From: Candidatus Roslinia caecavium
GTDB lineage: Bacteria; Bacillota; Clostridia; Monoglobales; Monoglobaceae
Reading direction: 5' to 3'
Assembly (NCBI GenBank): GCA_904419955.1
Contig: CAJFTO010000024.1
Coordinates: forward strand, 1 to 41,575
DNA: 41,575 nucleotides
In this document: positions 36,001 to 41,575 of the stretch, in pieces
Position numbering within the stretch: position 1 is the stretch's first letter
Layout: the number at the start of each line of letters is the position of its first letter
Made by a program: the position numbers and the translations under genes
Notes under the pieces: model-generated
The model's input: only the letters and a program-made list of their open reading frames with translations
Databases searched by the model: none
Told to the model about the DNA's origin: nothing

Positions 36001-36972
36001 TCTACGATCCCCGTTTCGATCAGCGCTACGACCGACACGACTAACGTGTTCACAACAAGCGGAACGATTACCGTCGCTGGGAACGCTCCGGCGAGCGACG
36101 TGACCGTAAGCGTTCAATTCTATAGAGGCGCGGCTCTGATAAAGCAGACGACGGCGACGATAGAAGCGGGTCAAACTCAAGCCGAGTATACGGCCGAGGG
36201 TATCCCGGTTGGCGATTACGACGTTGTTTTTGATTCGCAGAATAGCGAGTATAAGATCTTGACTCCTACGGACGGCGCTACGACCGTATCGGGCGGAGTA
36301 GGACAGACCCAAAACATAGACGCGACGATCGCGCGCCTTGTAAATATGTATTCCGATATTACTTCGGATCCGACGACGTTCGGTTCGGGAGCGAGCGTTG
36401 CCAATAACGGCGACGGCAGCTTTACGATAACAGGAAACGGAAACGGCGGCGCATACTGGAATATTTCGGATATGATCGCCAATATAGCGGAGTCCGATAC
36501 GGTGACGGTATGCTATACGTTCGACATGAGCGCTAGCTATCAGTCAAGCAACAACGGCGCGGCGGTTGATATTACAAACGGTAGACCGGGCGAGTTCAAC
36601 ACTAACGCGAACGAAAACAGATACGCAAGAACGAACGCCGGACGTTGGACGCAGCTTAATATGTTCGATATAGGCGCGGGAGCGACGAGCGGTTCTTCCA
36701 ATACGGAACATCAGTGGCTTAACTGTGCAAATTCAAGCTTTAGCGTCGCTCCGGTTCAGAATGTAAGGGTTACGATAGATTATAAGAACGGTAAGATCAT
36801 AGGCAAGGCAAAGACGGATTCGGCTAGCGAGTGGAATTCGTACGACGCGTTTACAGGATTCCCTGCGGGCGCGGATAAAGACGAACTATATGTAGCCGTA
36901 TATCCCGGTAACGCGGGCTCGAATACCTTTACCGTTAAAGACGTATCTATCGAATACACGGTATTTGAATAA
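30043..36972 (+). CDS. Secreted multidomain enzyme: GH95 alpha-L-fucosidase/galactosidase plus CE8 pectin methylesterase
   Basis: A 2309-residue secreted enzyme. Signal peptide about 1-27. GH95, about 105-1036: PVGNGRMAGMV near the start, NINTEMNYW (575-583), putative acid E716 (SPEQG) and base D919 (QIDGNYG); the spacing of 203 fits Bifidobacterium AfcA (E566, D766). CBM6-like domain about 1041-1180. Shared IWD module about 1186-1278 (VYIWDNMETMTPL). Beta-rich domain about 1298-1476. Thr/Pro linker. CE8 pectinesterase about 1500-1906: TQDTIG with D1712, GTTDYICG with D1733, GRPW with R1794; the 21-residue Asp spacing matches known CE8 enzymes. Ig-like domains and a C-terminal binding-type domain end it. 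It would remove fucose or L-galactose and methyl esters from pectin or xyloglucan. AAGGAGG overlaps the end of the MocR-like gene. Confidence 0.92.
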   Translation: MLKKVIGLVMSMAMIIGCMPATLAQAAQVDDNAAQTQDSAELQSGSEFDPETVMWTNNPIENVLAQEGIYKTVKDVNPNADKKDTDVQNPYASQGDNYNGWEYSEFVWTNYYPVGNGRMAGMVAGGIDNEVIQINEDTCWDGSPYGTLTNENGDVITTLEQTNAAQKITTEDPTSGSVEGAWRYYRGANADGTPAEIGSAGVLVGDEAFRTDYTEFADQSISNQALNIDNSKTQEAVQDRWSMEGMVEETFLGSPSRQRAYKSFVEVYLDFGQNHEQASNYTKSLDMETGVVTVEYDYDGSHFKRETFASYPDQVVVTHVESDSALNFSAQLHTYHSEKDGYYSYEKVSGNEVKVTAAITNGSRDNNEVGTVNAIKFEARMFLDGDGTFSVSDDNTTVTVNGGNEANIYVVGATNYVDYLTLDNTKPSADCDRYATNVKSRTYEQIKERHLADFSEQFNRTELNIDNANGVDYSGTPTEQRVRKNISGKSGFLTGAGSRTSDANKNGVYTTYSEGDNQLAALEFNYGKYLILSGSRDGREASEGEIAIQESQPLNLTGKWNAAFSASWNGKYTININTEMNYWAAQPLNIGDSEKPLIDTFDELAQSGSITAANQYAIYNDRGDDTYQPGDPWVMHHNYDLWRGTQPIDNATAGLWPTGGIWLLDHAWQYYQYNKDTEYLAEVYPYMVGAAKFFTQFLVVDPKTGYLITAASCSPEQGGVQPGPAMDTQLVRNLYDMVRQASEILGKTSENADLLTKIDEQMPSTYFADEKGKIAPNLIDDNGYIQEWVRGDVTFDISERDSGQWSVTNPFTNETVKVYDHGASNAGGHRHCSHLWEIFPGTHLSAYSEDPNEQALFKAFQKTVSAKGTGSGQGWGLAWRINLNARALDGNAASTMLEQLFTTRTSPNLFDQHPNFQIDGNYGATSGIIEMLVQSHDGTINLLPALPDQWQSGSFKGFNTREGATVDLTWSNGRPTEAKLHVRESGDMNIRTIYAPKAKVYDETGAEVTATVNEDGNLLTFNVEAGKTYTINNFGTDIMRTVYAAADTTEFYASDGKAEPKIANGNEVGYLYNDRGAGVKLGYAVDDFSFDGLQSLELKMADVRSSAAKVSITLDSPTGTEIANQSITEGPNQIELKNIDGVTGEHKIYLLYYTDPYDSDQKYIGNASDLTATYRVEDAPEPTVQPVEFDYNIREAYFNRDGLLSVDIGYSGEDPAPAAKLIAATYDENGILTDMADFDINGAITDTFDYAQPENGTTKVYIWDNMETMTPLSAVKEAEVMPAPTPPATPNPTLDPSTYVSVNDVTTADRLGEINGRSASDYYVCDNDFEWKSDVKESYKTVFGEDFSDTYASRYIDMRNNASIDVPFTVGADEAANYTLYTLCQEYNGRYYTGRLYAADGATPIGDEINNVALSGISVVASAHPEDNCSASRRQVAIVEFELGDLEAGNYVFRITGVSNSNPLLAVAFYTDDIARPTAAPQPTATPTATPGPTQDPTTLGAYVNNVKYNTVREAVAAAAEINPQREEDRVYIDIMPGAYREQVVVNTPYVTMRQAPDTEGAVTLTWYYGLGSLYDSCNEDGYYDPSVIGDGESYGPSDWGPALKVDRNATGFTAENLIIENSYNKYYTEEELADITGYDPDPNNSDFRRKEWIQAQKSDGVSDDEINSYLQSRKDITYAGVKGSPRERCAALHCSADKASFINCEIMSTQDTIGINTGRMYFKDCKLGGTTDYICGSATAVFDNCELYTNAGPLQAESATITAPSNAVESEGYLFWNCRVTGSDTATPGSMGRPWGSGGGPAAAYINTTVSAAGVSPGNDKYLISGTGWSDMSANKPEDARFYEYGTVNTRGEALDTSKRRGSELSDNISKGLLDEWQVLRFNPYTYTAGSDGWDPAGMADSYAGVNEIISTATVEIPEGDSNTVALPTAPEGYEYKWESNSEYAIVSKDGTEIEVIRPANGEQPIESSITLYVRDANNKGVGAQSTIPVSISATTDTTNVFTTSGTITVAGNAPASDVTVSVQFYRGAALIKQTTATIEAGQTQAEYTAEGIPVGDYDVVFDSQNSEYKILTPTDGATTVSGGVGQTQNIDATIARLVNMYSDITSDPTTFGSGASVANNGDGSFTITGNGNGGAYWNISDMIANIAESDTVTVCYTFDMSASYQSSNNGAAVDITNGRPGEFNTNANENRYARTNAGRWTQLNMFDIGAGATSGSSNTEHQWLNCANSSFSVAPVQNVRVTIDYKNGKIIGKAKTDSASEWNSYDAFTGFPAGADKDELYVAVYPGNAGSNTFTVKDVSIEYTVFE

Positions 36973-37157
36973 AAATTCAGACGTTTTAACAGCGCAATAA
37001 GCGGCGGTTAAAATATAAAAATTGTAACTGCCGCGCGGCGCTTGAATGATCGATCGCTTACGCCGCGCGCGGCGACCTGAAACGCATAGTTCGCCGTCCG
37101 ACGCGATTTTCGGTCAATAATTTAAAATTATTATAGATTTATTCCCAATTAAACGCG

Positions 37158-37187
37158 AAACGTCCGCCCTAGAGCGGGCGTTTTGTC
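37158..37187 (+). terminator. Terminator of the MocR-like/GH95-CE8 operon
   Basis: A 10-bp stem AAACGTCCGC (37158-37167) / GCGGGCGTTT (37174-37183) with one G-U pair and a 6-nt loop is followed by TGTCG. It lies about 185 nt after the stop codon. Confidence 0.75.
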
Positions 37188-37457
37188 GTATCAAAAAAAT
37201 ACGTATCCCCAAACGGTATATACGCGGACGGAAGAGTCGTATTAACTTTGGCAAAATAAATTTAATAAAGAGTATCTTAATCGATTAAGATAAGAACAAA
37301 AATTTTTTAGAATAATAAAGGTTGCAAATTTATCATCCTTTTATTTCTTACGCTTTGTATTATATTACATTTTAAAAGAAATTTCAATAAAAATAACCCG
37401 AGAATTATATTGAAATCGATACTGTGTTCGACTGCTGACGATTAAGTTTATGATCGC

Positions 37458-37486
37458 TTGCAATGAGGAATGCGTTGATGTATATT
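37458..37486 (+). promoter_or_regulatory. Promoter of the metallophosphoesterase gene
   Basis: TTGCAA (37458-37463), a 17-nt spacer and TATATT (37481-37486). It lies about 60 nt before the ATG. Confidence 0.65.
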
Positions 37487-37546
37487 ATTAAAAAGATTAA
37501 ATAAAAGAAAGCTTGATGTTATAGATCAAACAAAGGAGCAGTATAC

Positions 37547-38404
37547 ATGCCTATGCTTAATATAAAAAATACTATATCAAAGATATTTTCAAAGGAACTG
37601 ACATCGGTTAAGTATGATATCAAATCGGACAAGCTGACTGCTCCGGTCAGATTGGCGGTCGTCGCGGATCTGCACAGCGTATTCTACGGCGAAGAACAGG
37701 CCGAACTCATAGAGGCGATAGACGCGCATAACGTCGACGCGGTATTGCTGCCGGGAGATATAGCCGACGATAAAACGCCTTTATCCGGCGCTGAAGCGCT
37801 GTTTAAAAGCCTGACCGGAAAATATCCATGCTACTATGTCAGCGGCAATAACGAATATAAGTCGGGGAGGATAGACGAGATCAAAAGTATGATAAGCGCC
37901 TATGGAACGGAAGTACTTGAAGGATCGTTTTCTGAAATCGAGTTTAACGGGCGGAATATCGCCGTTTTTGGAGTAGACGATCCGATGGTTTTCGGCGTGG
38001 AAAATATCGGGAGAACGGCGCCTAAGGGTTGGATAGATCAATTTGAAAGCTGTAAGCTGAAGAATAAATTATTAAAAGAAAAATTCTCCGATATAGAAAG
38101 CTACAGTATTTTGGTTTCCCACAGACCCGAGCTTTTTAAATATTATAGAAACAGCGGTTTTGATTTGGTAGTCGCGGGCCACGCGCACGGAGGTCAGGTC
38201 AGGATCCCGGGGCTCGTAAACGGGTTGTTAGCTCCGGGGCAGGGCTTGTTCCCCAAATACGCCGGAGGCGCGTACAAGCTTGGAGAGACTGTTATGATCG
38301 TAAGCCGCGGACTTTGCATAAACAGGCTTCCGCGGATATTCAATCCGCCGGAGCTTGCGGTCGTTGAAATAAAACCGGAATCTTTACGCAACAGACTTGA
38401 TTGA
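37547..38404 (+). CDS. Metallophosphoesterase, YaeI/YkuE-like
   Basis: A 285-residue calcineurin-like phosphoesterase with the full two-metal motif series: VVADLHS (D-x-H), LLPGDIADD (GD), SGNNEYK (GNxE), LVSHRPE (H) and AGHAHGGQ (GHxH). The similarity is to YaeI/YkuE-type enzymes proposed to act on membrane lipids or UDP-sugar intermediates. No clear signal peptide or membrane helix is present, so it is probably cytoplasmic or membrane-associated. AAAGGAG lies before the ATG. It stands alone. The physiological substrate is unknown. Confidence 0.9.
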   Translation: MPMLNIKNTISKIFSKELTSVKYDIKSDKLTAPVRLAVVADLHSVFYGEEQAELIEAIDAHNVDAVLLPGDIADDKTPLSGAEALFKSLTGKYPCYYVSGNNEYKSGRIDEIKSMISAYGTEVLEGSFSEIEFNGRNIAVFGVDDPMVFGVENIGRTAPKGWIDQFESCKLKNKLLKEKFSDIESYSILVSHRPELFKYYRNSGFDLVVAGHAHGGQVRIPGLVNGLLAPGQGLFPKYAGGAYKLGETVMIVSRGLCINRLPRIFNPPELAVVEIKPESLRNRLD

Positions 38405-38490
38405 TGCAATACGTTTTTTAACGTTTAGTTTTTTATAAATTTGAAACAAATGTAATTTTTGTATTTGTTAGAATAGTAATATCACACAAT

Positions 38491-38595
38491 ATCACTTTAT
38501 TATATTTATATATTTTATACAAGTTATATTTAATAAAGTATGTACATCATTGACATATTTTGTTGCATAATGTATATTAGATATAATAAAGTGAT
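38491..38595. promoter_or_regulatory. Perfect 15-bp inverted repeat enclosing the kinase promoter
   Basis: ATCACTTTATTATAT (38491-38505) and ATATAATAAAGTGAT (38581-38595) are exact reverse complements 75 bases apart. The promoter at 38550-38578 lies between them and the right arm covers the expected start site. The rest of the AT-rich gap 38405-38785 shows no gene. Confidence 0.65.
38550..38578 (+). promoter_or_regulatory. SigmaA promoter of the kinase locus
   Basis: TTGACA (38550-38555), a 17-nt spacer and TATATT (38573-38578). The leader would be about 200 nt. Confidence 0.75.
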
Positions 38596-38785
38596 TTTAT
38601 ATATTTTGTTTGACGGGAAATAGGGAGAAGTTAATTTGTTCTGTTTTGTATAGTGAAGTTATAAATAAATACTACGATTTGTAAAATAGTTTAATTATAC
38701 GTCTTCTTATAATACTCAATAAAGTTTCATGATAATAAAAAATGTACGTCAAAAGATCGTATCGTTTCGATAGGGAGTGAAAATA

Positions 38786-38884
38786 ATGAGCAAATGCATG
38801 GGATGTATGAAGGAGAAAGGCGATAGCGAAGCGTGTCCCTACTGCGGCTATATATCTCCAAAGGAGAACGAAAACGCGGCGTAG
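38786..38884 (+). CDS. 32-residue zinc-ribbon peptide, ends at an in-frame TAG
   Basis: It reads from the ATG at 38786 (GGGAGTGA upstream) to the TAG at 38882-38884. Cysteines 4, 7, 17 and 20 form a CxxC...CxxC zinc ribbon (MSKCMGCM, ACPYCGY). In related kinases this ribbon is the N-terminus of the kinase itself. If the TAG is real, this peptide is the only direct product of the normal start site. Confidence 0.6.
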   Translation: MSKCMGCMKEKGDSEACPYCGYISPKENENAA

Positions 38885-40462
38885 AACGAAAACGCGGCGT
38901 ATCTTCCTGAAGGAACGATACTGCAAAATCGTTACCTGCTCGGCAGGGTATTAGGACAGGGCGGATTCGGCATAACATATATAGGCTACGACAATACCCT
39001 AGACGCGAGGGTGGCTATCAAGGAATACTACCCGGGAGACATAGCGCAGAGAACGCCGGGAGATAAAACTGTAATGCCGTACACCCAGGCGAGCGGCGAC
39101 TATGAGCACGGAAAGAAACGGTTTATAGAGGAAGCAAGAACGCTTGCAAGGTTCTCGGACTTTCCGGGGATAGTCAGCGTAAAGGACTGCTTTGAAGAAG
39201 ACAACACCGCGTATATGGTGATGCAGTTCTTAGAGGGAATTGATCTAAAGGAATATCTAAAGCGTAAAGGCGGCAGGATAAGCCCGGAAGAAGCTGTGTC
39301 GATCCTGACGCCTGTGATGGACGCATTGAAAGAGATACATAGAGCTGGGATAATCCATAGGGATATAAGCCCGGATAATATATTCATAACGACGGAAGGA
39401 CAGATAAAACTGATAGACTTCGGAGCGGCGAGGCAGTCGCTGGGAGGAGGAAAGAGCCTGTCGATACAGCTAAAGCCGGGATACGCGCCTGAGGAGCAGT
39501 ATCGGACGCACGGGAATCAAGGACCGTGGACGGACGTGTACGCGCTGGCGGCGACGTTGTACCGGATGGTGACGGGACAAGTACCGCCAGAGGCGATGGA
39601 GAGACTGTCGTATGATACGTTAGAGATACCGCAGGAGTTGCCGGAGAATATAAGGACGGCTTTGCAGATAGGGCTCGCGGTACGCGCTCCGGAGAGGTAC
39701 CCGGAGAGGTACGCGAGCGTGGAGCAGTTTCAGAACGCGCTCAGCGGAGAATCGCCGGTAACCGTCTCGAACCGTAGTTTTAAAAACGAAAGTAATAATA
39801 AATACGAAGTTGAAAGAAATAACTATTCGCCGCCAAAGAAAAAGAGCGGCATGCTGCAAGGCGCCCTTATCGGCGCAACAGCCGTAGTATGCGTTGCATT
39901 GATAGCGTTGGCGATGTCGGTTATATTGAGAACCGACGACAAATCTAACGGCGCGGCTCTGCAGCCGACGTCGGTTCCAGTATCGTTTGACGAAAACTCC
40001 GCTGAACAACGTCAGACGTCGACGGATATTGTTACGACACAAGCGCCAGCGAAAGTTCCCACGGCCGCGCCGACGGTCAGACCGCAGCCGACGCCGTATA
40101 ATCACGCGGCCGACGAGGCTGTTTTAGCGCGCGTTGTAAACGATTCAACCCGTGCGTTTACAAATTCAGTGAATACGGGTGATTTTTCTTATCTTGCGCC
40201 GTATGTAGACCCGAACTCTTCATATTACTCGGAGCAGAGCAAGGCGGTCGCTTCAATACACGGACGCGGCGTCAAGGAGGAACTTATGACCTGCGGCATA
40301 GTTAGTATAGATTGGCTGGACGATGACAGTTGTAACATGACTCAACACACGATAATCACCTGTTATTATACGGACGGAACCTCTAAGGACGTTGAGGAAA
40401 CATATACGTACCTCATGAAGCGTTCGGGTGATTCGTTTGTATATAGCAAGATGTATACTTAA
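38786..40462 (+). CDS. Membrane Ser/Thr protein kinase with zinc ribbon, interrupted by an amber codon
   Basis: One frame of 559 codons, with TAG as codon 33 and a normal stop at 40460. Order: zinc ribbon (1-32), TAG, kinase domain (about 45-315) with glycine loop LGQGGFGITY from G57, VAIK lysine at 79, HRDISPDN with D193, DFG D211, and YAPEEQY; a basic/polar juxtamembrane part; a membrane helix (ALIGATAVVCVALIALAMSV); a Thr/Pro linker; and an extracellular NTF2/TcaA-like domain to the C-terminus. It would phosphorylate Ser/Thr targets in response to an outside cue. The first available restart with any standard start codon is GTG 39011, after the ATP loop, so a truncated product would lack it. 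An exact 18-bp duplication creates the TAG. A membrane LRR gene follows. Confidence 0.8.
38866..38901 (+). repeat. Exact 18-bp tandem duplication that creates the amber codon
   Basis: GAACGAAAACGCGGCGTA occurs at 38866-38883 and again at 38884-38901. With one copy the codons read GCG GCG TAT. The second copy puts G after TA, giving TAG in frame while keeping the downstream frame. Confidence 0.95.
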
Positions 40463-40520
40463 GGATTTTAAGGTAAGGTTTAGTTACAAATTTTAAAACG
40501 TGGGATCGGCGGTGAACGTA

Positions 40521-41444
40521 ATGAAGGCGCATAGACTTTCCGGAACGCTATTTGCGGTTGCGTCGGCTTTAGCGATAATTTTGTGTCTAATAATTGTAAT
40601 TTATACGGTTCCGGGCCTGAGACCGTTGTTTACATATCCGGGATTTATGTATCTCAGGTTTGAGGAGGCGGACGACGGAACGCTGAAGGTAAAATATTGC
40701 AGCAGGTATGCCGCCGAAGTGGAGATACCGTCTCGGATAGGCGGAAAAGCCGTGACCGGGATAGGAGAACACGCGTTCCGAGACTGCAGGAGTTTGGAAG
40801 AACTGGTACTGCCCGACAGTATTTTAACTATAGAAGAAAACGCGTTTGAGAGGTGTCTGTCTTTAAAAAAGATCGACATACCAGCAGGCGTTTCCGAGAT
40901 AGGAGCGACGGCGTTTTTATCCGCCGGTATAGAGACGCTTACAGTGCCGGATAATATTCAAAGCATTGGCTATGGGAGTTTTTCGCTTTGCGAAAACTTG
41001 GAAGAAGCGACGATTACAGAGGGCGTTGAGAGCATAGGAACGGGAGTTTTTCGCGGATGCAAGAACCTAAAAAAGGCAATTATTCCGAAAAGCGCGACGG
41101 ACGTCGGCATAGAGGCGTTCGCGTACTGTGAAAACCTTACGAGCGTCGGGGGCGCAGGTTCTGGCGCAGACGTTGAATTTGGTTGGGACGGCGTTATACC
41201 GAGCGGAGTTTTTAGAAATATGCAGAATTTGACGGAAGTGGTTTTGCCGGACGGTATCGCGATCATATGCGAACAAGCGTTTTTTGGCTGTGAAAATCTA
41301 CAGAGCGTAACCATACCGGACAGCGTGGTATATATAGGCGAATATGTTTTCAGCGGTTGCGGCGATCTTACCATATATGGAAAGCCTGGTTCTTACGCCG
41401 AAGGCTATTCGGCAGAGCATAATATAAATTTTGAACCTATCTGA
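40521..41444 (+). CDS. Membrane-anchored BspA-type leucine-rich repeat protein
   Basis: A 307-residue protein with an N-terminal membrane helix (about 10-33, TLFAVASALAIILCLIIVIY) and an outside domain of about eight LRR_5 repeats with IGEHAFRDCRSLEELVLP-like units, ending GKPGSYAEGYSAEHNINFEPI. It has no enzyme motif; a sensory or adhesive role is likely. The ATG at 40521 has GGTGA close upstream; GTG codons at 40500 and 40512 are less likely starts. It lies 58 nt after the kinase gene and 34 nt before another kinase gene, which suggests a kinase-LRR operon. The repeats resemble those at the start of the window. Confidence 0.88.
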   Translation: MKAHRLSGTLFAVASALAIILCLIIVIYTVPGLRPLFTYPGFMYLRFEEADDGTLKVKYCSRYAAEVEIPSRIGGKAVTGIGEHAFRDCRSLEELVLPDSILTIEENAFERCLSLKKIDIPAGVSEIGATAFLSAGIETLTVPDNIQSIGYGSFSLCENLEEATITEGVESIGTGVFRGCKNLKKAIIPKSATDVGIEAFAYCENLTSVGGAGSGADVEFGWDGVIPSGVFRNMQNLTEVVLPDGIAIICEQAFFGCENLQSVTIPDSVVYIGEYVFSGCGDLTIYGKPGSYAEGYSAEHNINFEPI

Positions 41445-41476
41445 ATATATCGCTATTAATGAGATGGGAGTGAAAG

Positions 41477-41575
41477 TAATGAGCAAATGCATGGGATGTA
41501 TGAAGGAGAAAGGCGATAGCGAAGCGTGTCCCTACTGCGGCTATATATCTCCAAAGGAGAACGAAAACGCGGCGT
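41477..41575 (+). repeat. 99-bp exact direct repeat of 38784-38882
   Basis: The identity runs from TAATGAGC through GCGGCGT, limited upstream by one A/G difference (38783 against 41476) and downstream by the window edge. The mismatch-free block covers the ribbon-coding region of both kinase genes. Confidence 0.95.
41479..41575 (+). CDS. Start of a second zinc-ribbon Ser/Thr kinase gene, cut by the window edge
   Basis: The ATG at 41479 follows GGGAGTGA. All 97 visible bases equal 38786-38882, coding for the same zinc ribbon (MSKCMGCM to KENENAA). The window stops inside the codon where the first kinase gene has its TAG, so one cannot tell whether this copy reads TAT or TAG. Confidence 0.85.
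   Translation, partial: MSKCMGCMKEKGDSEACPYCGYISPKENENAA

Larger units (their letters stand above)
36973..37546. other. Noncoding region after the GH95-CE8 gene
   Basis: There are 574 bases without a gene. They hold a GC-rich inverted repeat, GCGCGGCG (37033-37040) / CGCCGCGC (37061-37068), with a 20-nt loop and no T run; a terminator at 37158; then AT-rich sequence with a promoter at 37458. Confidence 0.6.

Noticed and set aside
38882..38884. TAG read as an amino acid (recoded genome or pyrrolysine)
   Set aside because: TAG terminates at least five other genes here at expected C-termini, and the codon is fully explained by an 18-bp duplication.
1..41575. tRNA, rRNA, CRISPR arrays, integrases or complete insertion sequences
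   Set aside because: None seen on either strand by reading; only a possible solo transposon end at 28381 and short intergenic repeats.

Overview
The window looks like chromosome from a Gram-positive anaerobe of the Clostridia (Bacillota), probably a plant-polysaccharide degrader from a gut or similar habitat. The basis is strong AGGAGG-type ribosome sites, TTGACA-N17-TATAAT promoters, short GC-rich hairpin terminators, and families typical of Clostridia (DUF421/DUF4363, DUF2325, DUF3793, DUF4003, a Noc-like ParB). Secreted CAZymes have Thr/Pro linkers. I cannot assign a genus. TAG is an ordinary stop here (it ends the pectate lyase, amidase, ParB, lipoprotein and an alpha/beta hydrolase), so the genetic code is standard.

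Layout. 1-4010: 3' part of a giant surface protein (LRR, three Big_2 domains, helical modules, a long Thr/Pro linker). 4099-6832 (minus): uxuA-uxuB, hexuronate catabolism. 7233-7907 (minus): alpha/beta hydrolase. 8114-11407: uidA beta-glucuronidase and a GPH-family transporter. 11574-15099: AraC-type regulator, DUF4003 protein, second alpha/beta hydrolase, MerR regulator. 15606-18421: secreted PL1 pectate lyase followed by a decayed C-terminal fragment of another secreted protein. 18738-20114: an isolated phage-type lysis cassette. 20334-21736 (minus): DUF2325, DUF3793 and flavodoxin behind a strong promoter with two GTTAGC-N4-GCTAAC operators. 22209-23117: ParB/Noc-like protein. 23439-25215: kduI and an uncharacterised cytoplasmic protein. 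25444-28244: lipoprotein, DUF421/DUF4363 pair (minus), ROK kinase. 28672-36972: a MocR-like regulator without its PLP lysine, then a 2309-residue secreted GH95 + CE8 enzyme. 37547-38404: metallophosphoesterase. 38786 to the end: a zinc-ribbon Ser/Thr kinase gene interrupted by an in-frame TAG, a membrane LRR protein, and the start of a second kinase whose first 97 bases match the first exactly.

How the genes fit together. The PL1 lyase and the GH95-CE8 enzyme would work outside the cell on pectin (backbone cleavage, demethylation, side-chain removal). KduI handles the unsaturated-uronate branch inside the cell. The glucuronidase and GPH transporter supply glucuronate, and UxuB/UxuA take fructuronate to 2-keto-3-deoxygluconate. 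UxaC, KdgK and KdgA are not in this window. A C-terminal module of about 85 residues ending in an IWD-x-M-x-PL-like motif recurs in the surface protein, the pectate lyase, the gene remnant and the GH95-CE8 enzyme, which ties these secreted proteins together.

The least ordinary points are the amber-interrupted kinase made by an exact 18-bp tandem duplication, the lysine-less MocR-like regulator coupled to the GH95-CE8 enzyme, the orphan holin/endolysin cassette beside the pectate lyase, a 24-bp tandem repeat resembling a transposon end, and promoters enclosed by inverted repeats.
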